Assembly (NCBI GenBank): GCA_017552535.1
Contig: JAFZPV010000003.1
Coordinates: 53,792-117,791 of the forward strand
Direction: 5' to 3'
DNA length: 64,000 nucleotides
From: Clostridia bacterium
Lineage (GTDB): Bacteria > Bacillota > Clostridia > Christensenellales > Aristaeellaceae
Below the pieces are notes generated by a model. It searched no databases. It was not told the origin of the DNA and saw nothing but the letters and a program-made list of their open reading frames with translations. Shown in pieces: positions 27,307 through 33,753 of the stretch. A program made the translations under genes and the position numbers. Numbering within the stretch: the stretch's first letter is position 1; the number at the start of each line of letters is the position of its first letter.

Positions 27307-27352
27307 AGGGATGAAAAACAGCCGCTCCGGCTTGCCGCTGTTTTTCATCCCT
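27307..27352 (-). promoter_or_regulatory. Long hairpin in the rpsO-pnp intergenic region
   Basis: A perfect 16-bp inverted repeat (27307-27322 and 27337-27352; AGGGATGAAAAACAGC and its complement) with a 14-nt loop lies 66 nt before pnp. In E. coli a stem in the pnp leader is cut by RNase III and mediates autocontrol by PNPase; a similar role here is inference. As it lacks a following U-tract it is not a clear terminator. Confidence 0.7.
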
Positions 27353-27423
27353 ACGGCGAATCTGCCATCTCCTCTGTGTACGCGCCGCCCTTCCACAGGA
27401 AAGGCGGCGCGGCGTGGCACGGT

Positions 27424-27684
27424 TTACTTGCGCAGACCGAGCTTCACGATCAGAGCACGGTAGCTCTCGATGTCGGTCTTCTTGAGGTAGTCAAGCAGAC
27501 CTCTGCGCTGACCGACCATCAGCAGCAGACCGCGGCGGGAATGGTGGTCCTTTTTGTTGAGCTTGAGATGCTCGTTGAGGTGGTTGATGCGCGCGGTGAG
27601 CAGCGCGATCTGGACCTCGGGGGAGCCGGTGTCGCCCTCATGGCGGCCATACTCGGCGATGATGGAACTCTTGTCGATAACCAT
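27424..27684 (-). CDS. rpsO: 30S ribosomal protein S15
   Basis: S15 binds the central domain of 16S rRNA and is a primary assembly protein. The 86-residue protein starts [20 protein letters not shown] and has the family tracts [20 protein letters not shown] and [20 protein letters not shown]. The ATG at 27684 has GGGAGGA about 7 nt upstream and gives the family length. rpsO-pnp is the standard order. Confidence 0.97.
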   Translation of the reverse strand: MVIDKSSIIAEYGRHEGDTGSPEVQIALLTARINHLNEHLKLNKKDHHSRRGLLLMVGQRRGLLDYLKKTDIESYRALIVKLGLRK

Positions 27685-27784
27685 GGTTTGTCCTCCCATT
27701 TTGATGATTCCCGCAAACGAGGCAGGCCGTCGGGAACTCGGCGAGCCGCGTAAACGGATCTTCGGCCATAAAGCCGCAGGATGT

Positions 27785-27813
27785 ATTTTACCACGGTCCG
27801 CTCCTAAAGTAAA
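27785..27813 (-). promoter_or_regulatory. rpsO promoter
   Basis: Minus-strand TTTACT (27808-27813), 17-nt spacer, TAAAAT (27785-27790) preceded by TGG (extended -10). It lies about 100 nt upstream of rpsO, leaving a leader long enough for translational control by S15. Confidence 0.75.
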
Positions 27814-27968
27814 TAGCGTTTTGTAAAGCCTTCGCCGGATACGTGTTAAATTCATTATCAGCACAGATGAACGGCGCTGGCCGGCTACGTGCAGGATCGC
27901 TTTGCCCTTTCCCCTCTGGCCCACGTTTCACATCACACAATCTTAAAAGTGCGCTCTGACCTTTCGTA

Positions 27969-27997
27969 TTGACAAAGCGCCTCCGGCAATGTATAAT
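27969..27997 (+). promoter_or_regulatory. tRNA-Leu promoter
   Basis: Full consensus sigma-A promoter: TTGACA (27969-27974), 17-nt spacer, TATAAT (27992-27997), 14 nt before the tRNA. Confidence 0.92.
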
Positions 27998-28010
27998 ACC
28001 ATCTGTTCGC

Positions 28011-28092
28011 GCGGCTGTGGCGGAATAGGCATACGCGCACGTTTGAGGGGCGTGTTCCGCGAGGAGTACGAGTTCAAGTCTCGTCAGCCGCA
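28011..28092 (+). tRNA. tRNA-Leu (anticodon GAG)
   Basis: Acceptor stem GCGGCTG (28011-28017) pairs with CAGCCGC (28085-28091), discriminator A at 28092. The anticodon arm is CACGT-TTGAGGG-GCGTG with GAG at 28045-28047, reading CUC/CUU. A long variable arm, typical of class II tRNA-Leu, follows, then the T arm ACGAG-TTCAAGT-CTCGT. CCA is not encoded. The terminator just downstream is the insertion site of a mobile element. Confidence 0.95.
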
Positions 28093-28100
28093 CGCGTATT

Positions 28101-28136
28101 GCGGGAGGATTCTAACGAATCTTCCCGCTCTTTTTT
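28101..28136 (+). terminator. tRNA-Leu terminator, rebuilt across the element boundary
   Basis: A 12-bp stem GCGGGAGGATTC/GAATCTTCCCGC (one G-U) with loop TAAC, then TCTTTTTT. The loop and right arm lie inside the 65-bp direct repeat that bounds the integrated element; the left arm does not. Thus the element carries the 3' half of the terminator and restores it on insertion. Confidence 0.93.
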
Positions 28137-28173
28137 GCGCTAATCGCACAAAAAAGTTCCTATTCCGCCACAG
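28109..28173 (+). repeat. Left attachment-site repeat (attL), 65 bp
   Basis: The 65 bases from ATTCTAACGAATCTTCCCGC to TTCCGCCACAG recur without change at 37929-37993. They begin in the tRNA-Leu terminator and are followed by an integrase gene reading toward them, the standard arrangement of attL for a tyrosine-recombinase element. Confidence 0.88.
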
Positions 28174-28206
28174 TTTTAGGAGTACAAAGTCGAAAATCGC
28201 GCATTT

Positions 28207-28239
28207 TTCCACCCCAGTTCCACCCCAATTCCACCCCAA
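28207..28239 (+). repeat. Three tandem 11-bp repeats beside attL
   Basis: Three adjacent copies of TTCCACCCCA(G/A) at 28207-28217, 28218-28228 and 28229-28239, between attL and the integrase stop. Direct repeats at this place in related elements are arm-type sites bound by the integrase N-terminal domain; that role here is inferred. Confidence 0.7.
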
Positions 28240-28278
28240 TTATGATTATTCTACATGGGTTTTCTCTTACATTCTGTT

Positions 28279-29409
28279 TCATTTACAGTTGCTATTCAGT
28301 TGGTCAATCACAAGTTGCATCTTTTCACTGGCGGCAGTGTGCATTTTCTCTGACACATGGCCGTATCTATCAAGAGTGAAAGCCACGGATGCATGTCCAA
28401 GATTTGCAGACAATGTTTTGATATCACAGCCGGATTGCAGAGAGAGCATTGCATACGTATGTCTGAGGTCATGGAATCTCAACTCGTCAAGACCTTGTTT
28501 GCTTACTATCTGTTTGAACGATTTATAGAGCATATTGATTGTCAGATGTCCGCCTCCGCTGCTTCTGAAGACAAAGCCTTCCCTATCGATCACATTCTCC
28601 GAAAACTGCTTTTGCCTTATGGATTGCAGGCGGATCATTACTCCCGAAGCCGGCTTGATAGTCCTCGATTTGTTGTTCTTAGGGCGCGTGAACTCGTACA
28701 TGCCGCCTACACCTGTTCGTTGAAGTTGACGGTAAACACGTATAGTGCCTCTTTCAAAGTCAATGCAGTCCCATGTAAGCCCCATTATTTCCGCTTCACG
28801 CATCCCGGTGAATACTGCAGTATAAAAGACATCTTCGTATCTATGACCTTTAATCTCGTCCAGGAAACGCGTCAGCTCCTCAGCCATAAATGGCCGCATT
28901 TCATAGGCTTCCAGCCTTGGGACAGTGCATTTCTCTGTTACGTTGAACGGTATTAGCCCAAGCTCAACCGCCTTCGACAGTGCAAGATGCAGCACTCCAT
29001 GCGCACATTTAACACTTTTCGCAGATAAGCCTCTCTGATGTAGATCGTTATAAAGCCTCTGCACCTGCATGATATTTAGGGTGTCCATTCTACAATCACC
29101 GATAAACGGCTTTAAATGCAAGCGTATTTCCATTTCGTAGCGTTTTTTCGTGTTATGCGTTACTGACAATAGGTACTCGTCATACCACATATCCAGCCAT
29201 TGGCCAACCGTATACTCGACGGATAACGCTTTAGGACTCTGTTTTAGGGCCTGTTTCTCCTTCTTAATCAAATCCATTTTCTCTTGGACAATCTGTTTGG
29301 TGCGCCCATAAGCAGAAAACCTTTCGCCGTCTATCATGATACGCCCCTCGTATGTATTGTCCGGTCGTTTCCTGATTGTCCCTTTTCCATTCGTTTGACG
29401 TCTAAACAT
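28279..29409 (-). CDS. Tyrosine-type site-specific integrase
   Basis: A 376-residue recombinase of the Tn916/phage integrase class. It has an N-terminal arm-binding AP2-like region (about 8-50: GKGTIRKRPDNTYEGRI), a SAM-like core-binding domain (about 65-160) and the catalytic domain. All catalytic residues are visible: Arg204 (TGMREAEI), Lys about 247, His313 and Arg316 (HDLRH), His339 (LGHAS) and nucleophile Tyr349 (DRYGHV). Start 29409 is preceded by GAGGTGG. The gene ends 105 bp from attL, so it is most likely the element's own integrase and intact. Confidence 0.95.
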   Translation of the reverse strand: MFRRQTNGKGTIRKRPDNTYEGRIMIDGERFSAYGRTKQIVQEKMDLIKKEKQALKQSPKALSVEYTVGQWLDMWYDEYLLSVTHNTKKRYEMEIRLHLKPFIGDCRMDTLNIMQVQRLYNDLHQRGLSAKSVKCAHGVLHLALSKAVELGLIPFNVTEKCTVPRLEAYEMRPFMAEELTRFLDEIKGHRYEDVFYTAVFTGMREAEIMGLTWDCIDFERGTIRVYRQLQRTGVGGMYEFTRPKNNKSRTIKPASGVMIRLQSIRQKQFSENVIDREGFVFRSSGGGHLTINMLYKSFKQIVSKQGLDELRFHDLRHTYAMLSLQSGCDIKTLSANLGHASVAFTLDRYGHVSEKMHTAASEKMQLVIDQLNSNCK

Positions 29410-29722
29410 AAACCACCTCAAAAGCACGCTCAAGGCTTTTTACACATCCAATGATAGACAGAAAGATCACCCGTTTCAAGCATTTTCGTGTCTATTCGGA
29501 CTTATTGCCGCATTTTGTAAAGGGTAGACGCGCGTTGCTTTTACGAATCATCTCCATAGCCCTTAATTATCTCAAGGATCGTGGGAGTCATCCTTGTTCA
29601 GGTTGTGGTCACAATTTCATCGTTCCCCTTTTCAATCCGGATTATCTGTGATAAAATCAAGGTCAGTTAATGATCCTGTGTCAATCAACTAAGGAAATGT
29701 TCGCCGTCAAAAGGAGAAAGCC
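29410..29722 (+). other. Non-coding spacer with probable promoter of the replication gene
   Basis: A 313-base stretch without a credible gene. TAAAAT at 29652-29657, preceded by TGTGA, is a possible extended -10 about 65 nt before the large primase-helicase gene; no strong -35 is seen. The ribosome binding site AAGGAG lies 8 nt before the next ATG. A 66-codon open frame here has no ribosome binding site or recognisable content. Confidence 0.4.
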
Positions 29723-32596
29723 ATGAATCGCTTGAAAGCCGAAAAACGCTGGTGTGCCTGGAACAAAGAAGAGCGTGGCGGAAGGACAACAAAGATTCCG
29801 TATATCGCAGTCAGTGTTGGTGGAAAGAGTGATGACCCCAGCACTTGGCTTACATATCAGGAAGCGGAACGGTTATGTCACGATGCCAATTATTCAGGTT
29901 TGGGGTTCTTTTTGTCCAACCTCCAAAGCGATGATAGCCTTCAGGTATGTGTAATCGACATCGATGCACATCAAAGCGAAGGGCCCAACCCTCTTGCTGA
30001 AGCGATTCAAAATCAGTTTTCCGGCACTTATGCGGAGCACTCCCCTAGTGGGAGCGGCATCCATATCATCAGTCTGGTCAAAGCCGATCGCATTCCAAGA
30101 GACAGTAACGAAAAGCTCCCGTATAAGATGAAAAACGCAGAAAACGAGCTTGAAATCTATATCGGCGGCTTTACACATCGGTATATGACATATACCGGAA
30201 ATCAGATTTCCGATGGTGATGAGGTCACAGACCAAACCGATAATGTGCTTGCCTTTCTTGAGCAATACATGCTGAAGCCGGAGAAGGCGAGAGCACGCCA
30301 AAGACGCATCGAAAGAAATGGCGAAGCCGAACTCGCCCCGGTACCAACAGAAGATATAAATATCCTGCAACGGCTCAATCTCGCAAGACACAGCAAATAC
30401 GGAGACTCGTTTATCAAGCTTTATGATCAAGGCGACATCTCCGCATATGGAAACGATCATAGCAAGGCTGATTGGGCTCTTGTACGTAAGCTCTGCTATT
30501 GGCTTGGCCCCAATCCCGATAAAATCGATGAAGCCTTTCGAGCGTCCAGACTCATTCGCTCAAAATGGGACGAGGCCAGGAATTCTTCCACGTATGGACG
30601 AGAGACAATCGAAAAGGCAATTGACTATACAGACACGTATTATATTCCTCCTACAGCTTCAGGCAGCCATGAACAAAAATGGTATGCAGAAATCGAAACC
30701 GATGTACAAACTCCTCCCGAAGCAAATTCCGACACAGGCGTTGAGTTTGTGCCGATAACCCCGGCAGATGTTCTACGCATGATCAACGAAGTTGAAGACG
30801 ATGAAGACACCCGCGATCAGATAAGCGTTCTCCCCCTCATGTGCGGAACCGGGAAAAGTACCGCGATTCGCCTTAAGATGCGTCAGGTAATCGAGGCAAA
30901 CAACGGCGAAGGTATGATCATTGTTACAGACAACATCGATCGCATGCGCGATTATCTGTTGCCACAGGACGAAGAGATGCAGCAGTTCTTCCTCGATTAC
31001 GGCGATCGAATAACGGTTATGAGACATGATACAATAGCCGAGAATGTCCGTACCGAGCCATCATGTCCGATTCTGATCATGACTACGCAGCGATATACAA
31101 GCCTTAGTCTTAGTCGGCTCAAGAGGTATCTGAAGTGGAACGGCGGAGACAGGCCCCTTATCATTGTCGATGAACAGCCCTATTTCTTGAAACAGGTCGA
31201 AATCAACCTCCATGATTTTGGTCGTGTCGACTCCGCTATCGATTCTGGCATACCAGACACAGACAACAATCGAGAGGATAAGAGATGGGTTAAAGAATAT
31301 TGGGGTGTTCTTAGAAGATATATTGAGTCTTCCGTCAATAACAACGTTAATCGTTTTACCGGGAATGGAGATTATTACATATTTTTCCGACCCAATTGGC
31401 GCAATGACGAATTGTTCGGCAGATTGTTCAGGCTACTTTCCGAGCATAAAAGGACCCTCAACGACTATTTAATGAGGAGAAGGAGTCAGCAAGACATCTA
31501 TACGATAATACAAGCCATCCAGAAGATCATTCTGCAGGGAGCATTGTTACACATCAGCCGAAAGAACAACAGAGGAATTGGAACATTCCACGTGATGCTT
31601 GATCGGTTTGCAAACTATGCGAATATTGGCGCAAAAGTAATCATCCTCGACGGAACTGCGGACATTTCAACCGAGTACAAACTATACGATGACCTCGACA
31701 TACGAAACTGTGATCGTTTCAAGCGCCGCCTTGACAAGCTCCACATAAGGATTATCGACTGCTCCACAGGAAAAACATGGCTTGAAAGCAAACCAGCAGA
31801 ACTGGAAAAAGTGTTGGAAGAAGTCGACCAGTATCTCGAAGAGCACCGGCCAGACGAGACGAACCCTGTTGTCTTCTCATACAAAGACTTTCTCAAACGG
31901 TTGCAAAAAACGTATGGTCAGGCGAAAGTCGACTATTTCGGCAATATCCGAGGCAAGAATGATTATCGTGCAGCAACAGAAATCGTTCAAATAGGGGTGA
32001 ACAGATTCCCTCCAGCAAGCTATTTCCTATTCGAGCTTAAACGAGATAGTAAACTCGAAGAACAGCTGAATCAGTTGGAGTACGATGAGCATGATAGAAT
32101 AATCAAGAGCCGGATGGAAGACGATCACGGCTTCACAAAAGAGGTTGCCAACAACGAGTTGCTCGCGGAACTCGAACAGAACATCTTCAGAGGCACGATA
32201 CGTAATTCAGATTCAGACGCAGACTATTATTTCTTCTTGTTCACGCCCCATTGGCATCGGTCTTTCATGCAATGCATCCAGGTACGCTATAGGGCCTTGG
32301 ATGCAGATGTTGAACTGGTCAGTCGCCCAATAGAAAACCCCCTTACAAAACTTATGGCCAGGAAGAACTCCGAGAGCATAAGAAAGGTTATAAGATACCA
32401 CGACACAGAAATTGTTGATGGACAAACGTATAAGATAGACGAAATCGCAAAAGAGATTGGAATATCAAGAGCAGTAATAACCAATTGTCGAAAACGCAAT
32501 GACTTATTCAACAGTCTGTTCCTAGAAGAACGTGATGAGGATCATAAGCAGTCCTACAGGAAGAAAGCAAATTGGTATTACTTAGACGAAGAGTAG
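29723..32596 (+). CDS. Primase-polymerase / SF2-like helicase fusion replication protein
   Basis: A 957-residue protein of three parts. Residues 1-190 look like an archaeo-eukaryotic primase-polymerase (PrimPol) domain: WCAWNKEE near 10, catalytic-type IDID at 78-81 and SPSGSGIHII at 107-116. Residues 245-300 (HSKADWALVRKLCYWLG..FRASRLIRSKWDE..YGRETIEKAI) match the helical domain that follows PrimPol in phage/plasmid primases. Residues about 365-830 look like a helicase: LMCGTGKST near 372, LIIVDEQP near 481, ILDGTAD near 640, VFSYKDF and a late FRGTIR. The C-terminus has a helix-turn-helix-like EIAKEIGISRAVITNCRK. It probably starts replication of the excised element. The helicase class is less certain than the PrimPol call. 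Confidence 0.8.
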   Translation: MNRLKAEKRWCAWNKEERGGRTTKIPYIAVSVGGKSDDPSTWLTYQEAERLCHDANYSGLGFFLSNLQSDDSLQVCVIDIDAHQSEGPNPLAEAIQNQFSGTYAEHSPSGSGIHIISLVKADRIPRDSNEKLPYKMKNAENELEIYIGGFTHRYMTYTGNQISDGDEVTDQTDNVLAFLEQYMLKPEKARARQRRIERNGEAELAPVPTEDINILQRLNLARHSKYGDSFIKLYDQGDISAYGNDHSKADWALVRKLCYWLGPNPDKIDEAFRASRLIRSKWDEARNSSTYGRETIEKAIDYTDTYYIPPTASGSHEQKWYAEIETDVQTPPEANSDTGVEFVPITPADVLRMINEVEDDEDTRDQISVLPLMCGTGKSTAIRLKMRQVIEANNGEGMIIVTDNIDRMRDYLLPQDEEMQQFFLDYGDRITVMRHDTIAENVRTEPSCPILIMTTQRYTSLSLSRLKRYLKWNGGDRPLIIVDEQPYFLKQVEINLHDFGRVDSAIDSGIPDTDNNREDKRWVKEYWGVLRRYIESSVNNNVNRFTGNGDYYIFFRPNWRNDELFGRLFRLLSEHKRTLNDYLMRRRSQQDIYTIIQAIQKIILQGALLHISRKNNRGIGTFHVMLDRFANYANIGAKVIILDGTADISTEYKLYDDLDIRNCDRFKRRLDKLHIRIIDCSTGKTWLESKPAELEKVLEEVDQYLEEHRPDETNPVVFSYKDFLKRLQKTYGQAKVDYFGNIRGKNDYRAATEIVQIGVNRFPPASYFLFELKRDSKLEEQLNQLEYDEHDRIIKSRMEDDHGFTKEVANNELLAELEQNIFRGTIRNSDSDADYYFFLFTPHWHRSFMQCIQVRYRALDADVELVSRPIENPLTKLMARKNSESIRKVIRYHDTEIVDGQTYKIDEIAKEIGISRAVITNCRKRNDLFNSLFLEERDEDHKQSYRKKANWYYLDEE

Positions 32597-33041
32597 GGTG
32601 CTGGAAACATAAAAAACTAAAAAGTATCGCTTTTTTATAATTATATAGAAATCCGATGCTTTTTATATCGGCTCTCCGTGTTACTGTTTTCCTATCAGGT
32701 ACGAAACACAAAATGAGTGACTATGTGCCACAATTACAAAGGACACTTTCTTTAGCTTTATTCTATTACAGATTTTCCAACGGAAGAAGGAACAGTAAGC
32801 CATCGTAGCTGTGGAAGTCAACTTACATCGAAGCTAAAGAGCTAACTATAGGCTTGAACGTTGTACAACTATCATACCGGTTTTGTACGGGTACCGTACC
32901 GAACGTTGTATCAGTAAACCGTAGCCCCGTGATGATTCAGGAACTCATTATGTTTTGCCTGTCCCCGCCTCTGAAGCGGGGACAAGGCGGCAAAGAGGAT
33001 TAAATAGCGGTACGATAAGGGATATGCCGATCCCCTGTTTG
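32597..33041. other. Structured intergenic region, possible replication origin
   Basis: A 445-base AT-rich gap with no gene. It holds an A5G..CT5 weak hairpin just after the primase gene (32619-32640 area), two copies of GAACGTTGTA 45 nt apart (32856-32865 and 32901-32910), a small stem GTACGG/CCGTAC between them (32885-32899), and a strong stem GTCCCCGC/GCGGGGAC (32957-32988). A direct repeat plus stem next to a primase gene would fit an origin or a control region; nothing proves it. Confidence 0.4.
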
Positions 33042-33410
33042 TTAGAAATCGAAGTCTGTGTCAGAAGCGAACAGATCGAGATCATCCCGGTCATCCTGTC
33101 TCGTGAACGTACTGCCGCCGAAGATGTCCGGAGTACTGTAGCCTACTTGAGAACCGGAAGCATCGTAATGATCCTTTCCACCGAAAATGCTGTCTGCACT
33201 GTAGCCGATGAAAGAGCCGTTAGAGCTGAAGTGATCATCGCCTCCAACATATCCTTCGAGGCTGTAGCCGACCTTTGAACCATGTGCATCGAAATGATCC
33301 GTGCTGCCGAGGATGCCAGGTAAACTGTATCCGATAAAGTTGCCGTTCTCATCGTAATGGTTTACTCCACCGAGTATGCTTGGTACGCTGCGTATCTTCT
33401 TTGGGGGCAT
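33042..33410 (-). CDS. Short protein of 21-residue HYD..G..GYS repeats
   Basis: A 122-residue protein whose core is four copies of a 21-residue unit: GGVNHYDENGNFIGYSLPG, then STDHFDAHGSKVGYS, GDDHFSSNGSFIGYS and GKDHYDASGSQVGYS, followed by an acidic tail DDRDDLDLFASDTDFDF. There is no signal peptide. Proteins with such H[YF]D-x-x-G-x-x-x-GYS repeats occur in Firmicutes, and no function is known to me. Start 33410 has GAGAGGTGA 5 nt upstream; the start at 33431 lacks this. It has its own promoter and faces away from the RelE-UvrD gene's end. Confidence 0.75.
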   Translation of the reverse strand: MPPKKIRSVPSILGGVNHYDENGNFIGYSLPGILGSTDHFDAHGSKVGYSLEGYVGGDDHFSSNGSFIGYSADSIFGGKDHYDASGSQVGYSTPDIFGGSTFTRQDDRDDLDLFASDTDFDF

Positions 33411-33753
33411 GATGTTCACCTCTCTTCCCATGTAGATTATATCACAAAATCCGAAGCTGATAAAGAGCGATTTTAAGCCGCTTTTCTACATGTTCATTTT
33501 CTATGCGGCATAGGCGCTTGCGCCCTGCGGACAATAGGCTCGTTATATTGAGTATACAGTTTGCCATTAGTGTAATGGACGTGTGGGTGGAATAAGCGAA
33601 TGCGGGGAAAAATGTCCCCCCGCTAATGTTGTAATGCGTTTGAACGCTTGCTATTCCTGGGATTATGACTGCTCAATTCTGTTTGATTGCTGATACTTCA
33701 CGAGCAATGCAGGATGTCCCTATCTTATCTATAGACGGTTAACCTTCCAAGGA
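33411..33753. other. Intergenic region with repeat-protein promoter and a hairpin
   Basis: Minus-strand TTTATC, 17-nt spacer, TATAAT (33436-33441) with TGA before it forms a good extended -10 promoter for the repeat-protein gene. A hairpin GCGGGG/CCCCGC lies at 33602-33623. No open frame with a ribosome binding site was found in the remaining stretch. Confidence 0.55.

Noticed and set aside
25052-27463. Long open frame of about 800 codons opposite pnp
   Set aside because: It is antisense to a clear PNPase gene; its His/Ala/Gly/Val/Leu-rich composition is the usual shadow of a GC-rich coding strand and no domain is seen.
28207-28239. Tandem repeats read as a CRISPR array
   Set aside because: The units are 11 bp and directly adjacent, without spacers, and no cas genes are in the window.
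29451-29651. 66-codon open frame between the integrase and primase genes
   Set aside because: No ribosome binding site, no motif, and it lies in the likely promoter region of the next gene.
33042-33410. 63-bp periodic DNA read as a non-coding satellite repeat
   Set aside because: The period is a multiple of three, the frame is open with a good ribosome binding site and promoter, and codon changes keep the HYD/GYS residues, so it is coding.
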